64,000 nt of DNA from HGW-17 sp964516435 (GTDB lineage Bacteria; Myxococcota_A; Polyangia; HGW-17): positions 15,887-79,886 of the forward strand of contig CAZEZP010000029.1 in assembly GCA_964516435.1 (NCBI GenBank), written 5' to 3'. Each line of letters starts with the position of its first letter. Within the stretch, counting starts at the first letter, position 1. The translations under genes were made by a program, and so were the position numbers. The notes under the pieces are model-generated. The model was given only the letters and a program-made list of their open reading frames with translations. It had not been told where the DNA came from and did not search any database. Of the stretch, positions 41,455 to 49,132 are shown piece by piece.

Positions 41455-43675
41455 TCGAAACATCCTCGGATGGCGGCATCAGAAATGGCAGGGTATCGGA
41501 AATGGGCGCCAGTTCCAGCCGGCAGCCTGCGAACGGTCCGCCCGGCTCGGGCGTCTGCGACGTGACCACGCCGTGGCCCACGATGGTGCATTCCATGCCG
41601 TTTTCCGCCATGACGTCCAGAACCTCGGCCAGCGTGCGCCCCCGCAGGTCGGGCATGGCCAGTCTGCGCGGCACGGGCAGCGGCGGGAAATAGGCTCCCC
41701 GGGATGGAATGCGCCGCGCCGTGCGGGCCTGGGCCGCTGGCGGCTGCACCAACGCCGTGCGCTCCTGATCGGGAAGGATCCCCAGGCGATACACCACCAT
41801 GCGGGCCACTTCCGCGAACACGGGCGCCGCCACATATCCGGCGTCCTTGCGCAGCACCTCGTCGACGCCCTGCTGCGCGTCCTGTGCATCGCCCTCGGGA
41901 TCGTCCATCATCACCGCGATGAGCACCCGGGGGTCCGAAGCCGGCAGCAGCCCCACGAACGTCACGCGGTTGTGGTGCTCGGAATACCCGGCCGTTCCCT
42001 GCACAAGCTTCTCCGCGGTTCCGGTCTTTCCCGCCACGGAATATCCTTCCCGGCCCAGATCCGCCCGCGTTCCGGTACCGGAAGTCACCACCTTGCGCAG
42101 CATCTGCAGGGTGTCGGCCACCACCTGCGGATTGCGCACCACCTCGCGCCGTGGCACTGGACGCCCGCAGGCATCCGGGGAGAAGCAGGCCACGCGCTCG
42201 CCCCGGTCGTCGAGGACGTAACGCACGATGTGGGGCTGCACGACGGCACCGTCGTTGGCGAAGAGGGAATACGCCTGCACCAGTTGCATCACCGAAAGCG
42301 AGAATCCGTGGCCGTAGGAATGCGTCGCGAGATACACCCTGTTGGTCCAGGACTTCAGGGGCGGCAGGATGCCCGACGCTTCCGAGGGCAGTTCCACGCC
42401 GGTGGGCTGCCCGAATCCCAGTTTCAGGAAGAGTTCGTACAGCGCTTTTTCTCCCATCAGTTCGGCCACCTTGGCAATGCCGCGGTTGGAGGAGCGCGCG
42501 ATGATGTCGGCCGGCTTGATGGTGGCCTGTGCCAGGGAGACGTGATCCTTGGGCGTCCAGGGCGGCTTGTCCTTGAACACCACCTTGAAATCCAGCGGGA
42601 TGTCGCTGTCGGGGCGGATGCGGCCCAAATCCAGCGCCCCCACCATGGTTAGCGGCTTGATGACCGAACCCAGTTCGTAGGCGTCCACCACCGCCCAGTT
42701 GCGGAACGTCCCCGGAACCGCTTTCGAGAAATTGGACAGATCCACCAGCGGCGCATTGGCCAGCGCCAGGATTTCCCCCGTTTTCGCATCCATCACCACG
42801 ACGGTGCCGTTCTTGGCCCGATAGCGCGCCAACGCCGCTTCCAGGATGCTTTCCGCATCCTTCTGGATGCGGTTGTCGATCGTCAGGACCACATGGTTGG
42901 CCCCCCCATTGTCGATGACGGGAAGCCCGTGCACGAGGAGCATGCCCGCGCGGGCGTCCTTCTGCACGCGAACCAGCGCCGGGGAACCGGCCAGATCGAT
43001 GTCGAACTTCTTCTCGATGCCCTCGATGCCGTGCCCGTCCACCCCCGTGATACCCAGGACCTGGGCCGCCAGCGAACGCATGGGATAGTGCCGCGCATCT
43101 TCCGGCGTGAACCAGAGGATGGCCGTAGGCAGCGCCAGTTCCTCCAGTTCCTTCTTCTCCTCTTCCGTGATGTGGCGCTTGAGATACATCTGGCGCTGGC
43201 CGCGCAGCACCTGGGAAAAGAGTTTTTCCCTCATGACATAGGGGTCGTCGTGCAGGATGCGGGAAACGGTATCGGCGAAATCCACGAGCGCCTGCTGCAG
43301 GCGGTCCCGGACGCCATCCACCTGGAGCGCGTAATCCAGCCGGGTGATGCCAGGGTCGATCGCACGCAGAAAACGCATGGCCAGGCGCACCGGGTCGATG
43401 TTGGCCGAGGGAAGTTCCGTGGGGAGCGCCAGCGGCATGTTGGCCCGGTCCAGGATGAATCCGCGCGGCGGAACCACCTTCTTCTCGCCGGAACTGAGGC
43501 TTTCCACGGCCGCACGGTGCCGGGCGCCGGAAAGCACCTGGATCCGGAAGGCCGACGCCAGCAGGAAGGACAGCCCCGCCACCGGCAGGGCCAGCACCAC
43601 CGCCAGGCGCCAGAGCGGAAGATTCACCGGCGAGGCGACTGCAGGAGCATTCCGGGCGTTGCGCTGCATCACCAT
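41444..43675 (-). CDS. ftsI: Septal penicillin-binding protein FtsI with C-terminal PASTA domain
   Basis: This 743-residue transpeptidase cross-links septal peptidoglycan. One N-terminal membrane helix (about 20-42) is followed by the dimerisation domain and the transpeptidase domain with SVIK (active-site Ser in ELGSVIKPL), SSN and KTG (VAGKTGTAEK) all intact. One PASTA domain follows near the C-terminus (MPDLRGRTLAEVLDVM), which is uncommon for proteobacterial FtsI and is usual in Gram-positive and myxobacterial relatives. The ATG at 43675 overlaps the end of the ftsL-like gene, and GGAGG lies ten bases upstream. Confidence 0.95.
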   Translation of the reverse strand: MVMQRNARNAPAVASPVNLPLWRLAVVLALPVAGLSFLLASAFRIQVLSGARHRAAVESLSSGEKKVVPPRGFILDRANMPLALPTELPSANIDPVRLAMRFLRAIDPGITRLDYALQVDGVRDRLQQALVDFADTVSRILHDDPYVMREKLFSQVLRGQRQMYLKRHITEEEKKELEELALPTAILWFTPEDARHYPMRSLAAQVLGITGVDGHGIEGIEKKFDIDLAGSPALVRVQKDARAGMLLVHGLPVIDNGGANHVVLTIDNRIQKDAESILEAALARYRAKNGTVVVMDAKTGEILALANAPLVDLSNFSKAVPGTFRNWAVVDAYELGSVIKPLTMVGALDLGRIRPDSDIPLDFKVVFKDKPPWTPKDHVSLAQATIKPADIIARSSNRGIAKVAELMGEKALYELFLKLGFGQPTGVELPSEASGILPPLKSWTNRVYLATHSYGHGFSLSVMQLVQAYSLFANDGAVVQPHIVRYVLDDRGERVACFSPDACGRPVPRREVVRNPQVVADTLQMLRKVVTSGTGTRADLGREGYSVAGKTGTAEKLVQGTAGYSEHHNRVTFVGLLPASDPRVLIAVMMDDPEGDAQDAQQGVDEVLRKDAGYVAAPVFAEVARMVVYRLGILPDQERTALVQPPAAQARTARRIPSRGAYFPPLPVPRRLAMPDLRGRTLAEVLDVMAENGMECTIVGHGVVTSQTPEPGGPFAGCRLELAPISDTLPFLMPPSEDVSNAN

Positions 43676-44187
43676 GGCTTCTTCGCCTCCCGGGCGACCG
43701 AAGGCTTCAGGGTGACATGGACCACCTCGCGGGGCGGGACTTCCCGCCACCCCTGGCGGATGAATTCCTCCAGCACCGGACTCGTGGAACGCAGGTATGC
43801 ATATTCCAGTTCCAGCACCGCACGGTGCTTGCTGATGCGCGAAAACAGGCGGGTCTGGCGGGCCAGTTCATAACTCACGGCGCGACGCTGCGTCTTCATG
43901 GCCAGGGAAAAAAGGCTGATACCGGCGGCGGATGCCAGAAGGAAAAGCAGCATTCCAGCCACCAGCCGGCGGTAGGACGGACGATTTCCGGTCTGCGGCA
44001 AGGCTTCCGGATCGGCTTCGGCCGGAACATCCACTGCAGAGGCCGGAACGGGCGTCTGGCGGGTCTTTTCCTCTTCCCGAGCGGTCCCGTCCTCGACCGA
44101 TTCCTGGCCGGCCGGGTTCTGCGATTCCTCTGAAATCCGGCCGAATTCCTCCAGTCCGAACAGGGGTTCGGTCACATGCACCCTCAT
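43669..44187 (-). CDS. FtsL-like cell-division protein
   Basis: This 172-residue protein has a long disordered, acidic N-terminus (1-70), one membrane helix (about 75-98, GMLLFLLASAAGISLFSLAM) and a short C-terminal coiled-coil with heptads (YELARQTRLFSRISKHRAVLELEYAYL). That layout and its place between rsmH and ftsI match FtsL, which bridges divisome proteins FtsB and FtsQ to FtsWI. The sequence itself has little conservation, as is normal for FtsL. The N-terminal tail is longer than in E. coli. The ATG overlaps the rsmH stop as ATGA. Confidence 0.75.
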   Translation of the reverse strand: MRVHVTEPLFGLEEFGRISEESQNPAGQESVEDGTAREEEKTRQTPVPASAVDVPAEADPEALPQTGNRPSYRRLVAGMLLFLLASAAGISLFSLAMKTQRRAVSYELARQTRLFSRISKHRAVLELEYAYLRSTSPVLEEFIRQGWREVPPREVVHVTLKPSVAREAKKPW

Positions 44188-45122
44188 GCGGCCTCCTTGC
44201 GGCGCAACACGCGCATGCGGGCGCTGCGGCTGCGCTCGTTGGAACGGACTTCCTCCTCATCGGGAAAGATGGGCCCTTCCATATCGAACGGTGCCCGCGG
44301 GAGCCGATCCTTGGTGATGGGAATCCAGGCGGGAATGTCGCGTTCGGGATGGCACAGCGCCGAAAACGTCGATTTCACCAGACGATCCTCCAGGGAGTGG
44401 AAGGCGATCACTGCCAGACGCCCCCCCGCCGCCAGAAAGCCCGGCATGGACTGCAAAAATTTCTCCACTTCGCTCAATTCATCGTTCACCCAGATGCGAA
44501 GCGCCTGGAACGTGCGCGTGGCCGGATGATGTTTCAATGCGGCGGCATGGGGAATCGCCCGGGATACCACCGCGGCCAGGTCGGCCGTCCCCTGAAGCCG
44601 CTCCTGCGCAAGCGCCCGCAGGATGGCGCGCGCCACGCGCATGGCATGCGGTTCTTCTCCATATTTGCGAAGGATTTCGGCCAGTTGCGCCTCCCGGACG
44701 CTTTCCAGTCTCTGCCGCAGGGGAACGCCCCGCGTGGGATCCATGCGCATGTCCAGCGGGCCGTCCTGCGAGAAGGAAAAACCCCGCCTGCCTTCATCCA
44801 GTTGAAAGGAGCTCACGCCCAGATCCGCCAGCACGAAATCCACGCTCTTCACGCCCAGTTCCGCCAGGATGTCCGGCAGGTGCGAAAAGGCCGCATGCCG
44901 CAACTCCACCCGGCAGGCGGCACCGGCCAGCCGCTCCTGCGCCCTCGCCACGGCCTCGGGATCGCGGTCGATCCCGATGAAAATCCCGCGCCCGGCCAGG
45001 CGTTCCACCAGCAATGCCGCATGGCCGGCGCCCCCCAGCGTGGCATCCACCACCACCGGATGCGGGCCCGCCCATTCGGCCAGGCGGGACACGGCCTGAT
45101 ACAGCACGGGAACATGGGACAC
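44184..45122 (-). CDS. rsmH: 16S rRNA m4C1402 methyltransferase
   Basis: This 312-residue enzyme (formerly MraW) methylates cytosine 1402 of 16S rRNA. I chose the GTG at 45122, with GAGGAG seven bases upstream, because the product then begins at HVPVLYQAV, the usual start. The SAM-binding motif is VVDATLGGAGHAALL, with GIDRDPEAV, SFQLDEGRRGFSFSQDGPLDMRMD and FHSLEDRLVK typical of the family. An MraZ gene, usually upstream, is absent. A coupled ATGA leads into the ftsL-like gene. Confidence 0.95.
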   Translation of the reverse strand: MSHVPVLYQAVSRLAEWAGPHPVVVDATLGGAGHAALLVERLAGRGIFIGIDRDPEAVARAQERLAGAACRVELRHAAFSHLPDILAELGVKSVDFVLADLGVSSFQLDEGRRGFSFSQDGPLDMRMDPTRGVPLRQRLESVREAQLAEILRKYGEEPHAMRVARAILRALAQERLQGTADLAAVVSRAIPHAAALKHHPATRTFQALRIWVNDELSEVEKFLQSMPGFLAAGGRLAVIAFHSLEDRLVKSTFSALCHPERDIPAWIPITKDRLPRAPFDMEGPIFPDEEEVRSNERSRSARMRVLRRKEAA

Positions 45123-45265
45123 GCCTGCACTCCTCGGGTCGCCAAAAGCGCCCGGGCAAGGATAACGGGCCATCCGGCAGCCCGCAAATTTTGGCATCAT
45201 GCAAAGGATGTTTAAGCCACGGATCTTTCGTGTCCGAAAAACCACGGAAAAATGAAAAAGCAGGC

Positions 45266-45484
45266 TCAGTCCACCACCTTGGTGGGATTCCCGGCGATCT
45301 TGATGAGCGTTTCGATTTCCTTCTGGCGCTTGCCATAGCGCTCCCGCACGATTTCATCCAGGATGTCGCCCACCGGCCGGTCCTCCACGATGGAAAGCAG
45401 TTTGAGCCGCTTGTGCGTGTCATACGAAATCTTCACCGCCACCTTTTCGCGATCCTTGTCGGCTTCCTTGCCTCTCTTATCCAT
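45266..45484 (-). CDS. Ribbon-helix-helix DNA-binding protein
   Basis: This 72-residue protein has GGAGG before its ATG, and the ATG lies inside the last codons of the sigma-54 activator gene (8-base overlap). The segment VAVKISYDTHKRLKLLSI, then GDILDEIVRERYG, reads as a ribbon-helix-helix fold: a basic beta-strand, then two helices. Such proteins bind DNA as dimers and often autoregulate. No toxin partner is next to it; the next gene leftward is rsmH. A role in tuning the divisome gene cluster or the activator itself is an inference from position. Confidence 0.75.
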   Translation of the reverse strand: MDKRGKEADKDREKVAVKISYDTHKRLKLLSIVEDRPVGDILDEIVRERYGKRQKEIETLIKIAGNPTKVVD

Positions 45485-46928
45485 GTTTTCCTCCTGACAG
45501 GACGGTTCGGGGACGCCCCCGCGTGCGGGGAAAGGACAACCCCACGCGTTTCATGTACAAGCCCAGCCGCCGGCGTGTCAACCCCAACCGTGCGGCCGCC
45601 CGCGTGAGATTGCCGTTTTCCCTGGCGATGGCATAGGCGATGGCCTCCCGGACGATGGAGTCGATGTGGTCGTCCAGGGAAAAAGCCGTCTCCAGCGGGA
45701 ACGCCGGCGCAGAAGCCGCCTCCGGGGTGGCCGGTTCGGCCGCACGCGCAACGGAAAAATTGCGCAGGTATGCCTGCAGGTCGGAGACCTCCAGCCGCGG
45801 GCGCTCCCGCGCCACGGTGATGGCATACTCCACGGCGTTCTCCAGTTCCCGCACGTTGCCTGGCCATGCCTGCTCCACCACCATCTGCATGAACTCGGGG
45901 CTGATTTCCTTGGCAGGCTGATTTTCCTTGAGGCAAATCCTGTGCACGAAGTAATGCACCAGTTGCGGGATGTCCGCCTTGCGCTGGCTCAGTGGCGGAA
46001 CAGTGACGGGAAACACGCTGACGCGGTAGAACAGGTCCTCCCGGAAACGCCCCGCGCGCACCAACTCCTGGAGATCCCTCACGGTGGCGGCCACCACGCG
46101 CACGTCCACCGCCTGCGGGCGGGTGGAACCCACCGGGTAGAACACGCGGTCCTGAAGCACCTGCAGCAGTTTCACCTGCACGGCGGGCGGAACGTCGCCA
46201 ATCTCGTCCAGAAAGATGGTGCCGCCCTCGGCCGCGGCGAACAACCCCGGGTTTTCCCGAACGGCGCCCGTGAACGCTCCCTTCACGTGCCCGAACAGTT
46301 GGCTCTCCAGGATGCCCTCGCTGATGGTGCTCAGGTTGACCTCCACGAACGGCTTGTCCCTGCGCGGACTCAACTGGTGGATGAGCCGCGCCAGGCGGGT
46401 CTTTCCCACCCCGGAAGCGCCCAGGAGAAGCACCGTGGTCTGGCGGGCCGCCACCGACTCGATGACGGAAAGCACCTCCTGCATGGCGGGACTGGCGGCG
46501 ACGATGGGGCTGTGCTGCGGGGAATCCAGCAGTTTTTCCGTCTGCAGCGCACGCACTTCCCGGTTCATGCGCACCATCTCCACGGCCCGGTCGATGGTGA
46601 GGCGCAGGCGTTCCGGATGCAGCGGCTTGGTCAGGAAATCATAGGCGCCATTCTTTACGGCAGTAGTGGCCAACTGCATGTCCAACTGGCCGGTGATCAC
46701 GAGCACGGGCATATGCGGACGCATGCTCTTGAACGTCTTGAGGAGGTCGATGCCGTTGCCGTCCGGAAGAACGATGTCCAGCAGGACGATGTCGGGTTCC
46801 GAATCCAGGAAACGGGCCATGCCGTCCTGGAAACTGAACGCCTGCACGAGTTGGAATTTCTTGAGGAAATGCGTCCACGCACGCTGCAGCGTTTCGTCGT
46901 CGTCGATGATCAGTATCCTCGCCTGCAC
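45477..46928 (-). CDS. Sigma-54-dependent response regulator (NtrC family)
   Basis: This 483-residue regulator starts at GTG 46928, with AAGG five bases upstream. The receiver domain has acidic pocket Asp10-11, phosphoacceptor Asp51 in LLDIVLPDGNG and Lys101 in TKPL. The AAA+ domain has Walker A GASGVGKT (170-177), the sigma-54 contact loop GAFTGA (217-222) and the arginine-finger region. A C-terminal Fis-type HTH is present (ENGNLTRAAARLGLTRRRLGLYMKRVGL). It should activate sigma-54 promoters when phosphorylated. No histidine kinase is adjacent, so it is an orphan. Its stop overlaps the ribbon-helix-helix ORF. Confidence 0.92.
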   Translation of the reverse strand: MQARILIIDDDETLQRAWTHFLKKFQLVQAFSFQDGMARFLDSEPDIVLLDIVLPDGNGIDLLKTFKSMRPHMPVLVITGQLDMQLATTAVKNGAYDFLTKPLHPERLRLTIDRAVEMVRMNREVRALQTEKLLDSPQHSPIVAASPAMQEVLSVIESVAARQTTVLLLGASGVGKTRLARLIHQLSPRRDKPFVEVNLSTISEGILESQLFGHVKGAFTGAVRENPGLFAAAEGGTIFLDEIGDVPPAVQVKLLQVLQDRVFYPVGSTRPQAVDVRVVAATVRDLQELVRAGRFREDLFYRVSVFPVTVPPLSQRKADIPQLVHYFVHRICLKENQPAKEISPEFMQMVVEQAWPGNVRELENAVEYAITVARERPRLEVSDLQAYLRNFSVARAAEPATPEAASAPAFPLETAFSLDDHIDSIVREAIAYAIARENGNLTRAAARLGLTRRRLGLYMKRVGLSFPRTRGRPRTVLSGGKHG

Positions 46929-47070
46929 GTGAACCTTGTCTCCGGGAAAATGCCGCCGAATGCGGTTCCGCTCCATGGTATAGCAGAAATTTCGTTGAAT
47001 CTTCAAGCTGTGTTGCATTTCGCATTTTTTTCCGAATAATGCACCTCGTGTCGTTTCCTCGAGGCTGCGG

Positions 47071-47526
47071 ATGACCGTTCTCGTGCGTTTCTTCCTGTTC
47101 GGACTGCTGCCGGCGCTCCTCGGCGCCGCGGCCGCCTGCGGCCGGGAGACCCAGACCCCTTCCGGGCCCCGGGAGAATACCGTTTTCACGCCGGAATCCG
47201 CCATGAAGCCGGCGGAACCGGAAACGCCCATGGGAACCACCGCCCGGCTGGAACCGGAAACACCGGGAACACCGACAACTCCGACGGCATCCCCGATGGG
47301 AACGGCCATTCCGGCCTGCGACCGCTACATCCAGCACGTCTGTTCCTGTGCCAGGAAACATCCGGCGGCCGATTTGAAACAAGCCTGCGACCTGGCCACC
47401 CAGAGCCTGCCCGAATGGCAATCCGCCCATCGGGACGAAGCCGAGGAACTGGCCGTCACCAAGGCCTGCCACCGCGCCTTCCTCTACATCCAGGCATCGG
47501 GACGCTGCGAGGACGCGGAACCCTGA
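47071..47526 (+). CDS. Small Pro/Glu/Thr-rich lipoprotein
   Basis: This 151-residue protein begins after GAGG and has a signal peptide ending in AAAAC. Residues about 30-85 are a low-complexity Pro/Thr/Glu linker with PETPGTPTTPTASP. The C-terminal 65 residues hold six Cys in a compact pattern (CDRYIQHVCSCARKH, then KQACDLA, KACHR and GRC), suggesting a disulfide-bonded helical domain. It is divergent from the sigma-54 activator and 16 bases upstream of the PASTA-protein gene. Function is unknown. Confidence 0.8.
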   Translation: MTVLVRFFLFGLLPALLGAAAACGRETQTPSGPRENTVFTPESAMKPAEPETPMGTTARLEPETPGTPTTPTASPMGTAIPACDRYIQHVCSCARKHPAADLKQACDLATQSLPEWQSAHRDEAEELAVTKACHRAFLYIQASGRCEDAEP

Positions 47527-47542
47527 ATCACCGAGGAGTGCC

Positions 47543-48304
47543 ATGAGCCGAAATTCCAGCATCATCGCCCTGTCCGTGACGACCTCCCTCATCACATCGG
47601 CGCTGACCTTCGTGGCGCTGCAGATCTGGCTCGTGCCGCACCTGAAGAAGGAAAAGACCGAGGTCAAGCCTCCGGAGGCCCCCGTGCCGGTTGAAGTGCC
47701 CCGGGTCATCGGCCTGCGGCCCGACGATGCCAAGATCATCCTCAAGGAGAAGAACCTGTTGCTGTCGCTCTCCCGCACGAGCGCGCACCCCACGGTGGCC
47801 GCAGGACTGATCCACACCCAGACGCCGCTGGCGGGCTCGCTGCTGCCGCAGGGGCAGGCCGTCGTGGTCGAGGTCAGTTCCGGCCCGCCCCCCGCCACCG
47901 TTCCGCTGGTGGTGGGACGCAACGTGAACCAGGCAAAGGCGGAACTCGAAAAACTGGGCCTGGCCGTTTCCATCAAGACCCGCGAGGACCGCAACGCGCC
48001 GGCGGACACCGTGCTCAGCCAGAGCATCGACCAGGGACAGCCCATCGCTTCGGGCACGGGCATCGAACTGGTGGTGGCCACGGCCGCTTCCACGGTCAAG
48101 GTGCCCGATTACAAGGGGAAAATCTTCTCCAAGACGGCCATGACCGAAGAACTCGCCAAACTGGGCCTCCAACTGGGCAAGGTGCGCAGCATGGACATCG
48201 CCGACAAACCCAATGGCTACATCTACAAGACCCAGCCCGAGGGCGGCGCAGACGTGGCGCCCGGCACGGCCGTGGACTTCCAGATCCAGTACGCCGATGA
48301 GTGA
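47543..48304 (+). CDS. Membrane-anchored protein with three PASTA domains
   Basis: This 253-residue protein has one N-terminal membrane helix (about 8-30, IIALSVTTSLITSALTFVALQIWLV), a Lys/Glu/Pro linker and three PASTA domains: VPRVIGLRPDDAKIIL at about 52, VPLVVGRNVNQAKAEL at about 121 and VKVPDYKGKIFSKTAMTEEL near 190. PASTA domains bind peptidoglycan fragments in kinases and penicillin-binding proteins; here they stand without a kinase domain. It is preceded by GAGGAG and follows the small lipoprotein by 16 bases. A periplasmic sensor or divisome partner role is inferred, and the PASTA-bearing FtsI in the same window is of interest. Confidence 0.88.
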   Translation: MSRNSSIIALSVTTSLITSALTFVALQIWLVPHLKKEKTEVKPPEAPVPVEVPRVIGLRPDDAKIILKEKNLLLSLSRTSAHPTVAAGLIHTQTPLAGSLLPQGQAVVVEVSSGPPPATVPLVVGRNVNQAKAELEKLGLAVSIKTREDRNAPADTVLSQSIDQGQPIASGTGIELVVATAASTVKVPDYKGKIFSKTAMTEELAKLGLQLGKVRSMDIADKPNGYIYKTQPEGGADVAPGTAVDFQIQYADE

Positions 48305-48403
48305 TGGTCCCCTTGCGTTCTCCCATTGGGTCTTCCAGCCACCTCCGGCAATATGGGCCAAAATTAAAATAAATAGGGCGGCCAGCCGCACCCTTTCTGT
48401 TTC

Positions 48404-48494
48404 TTTTCTTCACCCAATGGCGCGACACGGAGCCGCCGGCGGCCTTCACCGCGTTCGCGCGCACGGGCGCCAGTTTTTCTTCACCCATGGCGCG
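48404..48494. repeat. Two-copy imperfect direct repeat in a convergent intergenic region
   Basis: TTTTCTTCACCCAATGGCGCG (48404-48424) and TTTTCTTCACCCATGGCGCG (48475-48494) differ by one base insertion. They lie between the PASTA gene and the ATP synthase K gene, in a segment with no coding frame. Short CCAATTGG-type elements occur nearby. Confidence 0.6.
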
Positions 48495-48582
48495 GCCAGC
48501 GTCACGGACGCCGCCAATGCCCCCTTTCTGCACCAATTGGATTGTTTTTCTGCAGTGTCGATGAAAGGGAGTCGCAATTCGA

Positions 48583-49089
48583 TTACATGATCAGGAGCAT
48601 GGCGAAAGCGAAGGAAAGAATGGCGTAGAATTCGGGGAACACGGCCAAAAGCAGCGCGTTGCCCACGCCCATCTTGTCCTGGTTGATGCTCTTGATACCC
48701 GCGGCGCACACGACGCCCTGGTACCAGCCGGAGACCAGACAGGCGATGCCGGTGATGGTGCCGGCCGCAAACACCTTGAGGTACATCATCTCCGGCACGT
48801 TCTGCACCTTGAGTGCGTTCATGCACATGAAGCCCACCGCGAACGAGTACAGGCCCTGGGTGCCGGGAAGCACGGAGACCACCAGGCCCAGATTGCGGCG
48901 CTCGGCGCGCATGCCCGCCACGGCAGAGCCGGCGATGGCCAGCCCGATGGCCGACCCGGACAGCCCGAGGCCCAGCAGGCCCAGGCCCAGATAGCCCAGA
49001 AACTGGCTCCAACTGAAGTTGGCGATGCCGAAGGTGCCGGCCGTTTGCGCAAGGATGTCGGACAACAGCGGGAAAATCGAAATGGTCAT
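48583..49089 (-). CDS. atpK: A/V-type ATP synthase subunit K (membrane rotor)
   Basis: This 168-residue rotor subunit has four hydrophobic helices arranged as two hairpins, the duplicated form found in V-type rings. The ATG at 49089 is preceded by AAGGAG. The second hairpin has the ion-binding Glu in FPEFYAIL; the first has Thr-Gln in LPGTQGLYS instead of Glu. The Thr-Gln-Glu combination matches the Na+-binding set of Enterococcus hirae NtpK, so sodium coupling is likely but not proven. It is the last gene of the leftward ATP synthase operon, 44 bases after atpI. Confidence 0.9.
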   Translation of the reverse strand: MTISIFPLLSDILAQTAGTFGIANFSWSQFLGYLGLGLLGLGLSGSAIGLAIAGSAVAGMRAERRNLGLVVSVLPGTQGLYSFAVGFMCMNALKVQNVPEMMYLKVFAAGTITGIACLVSGWYQGVVCAAGIKSINQDKMGVGNALLLAVFPEFYAILSFAFAMLLIM

Positions 49090-49132
49090 GATCGTCAAAC
49101 TCCTTTTCCGGGCCGACTGAGGCCCACGTTTC

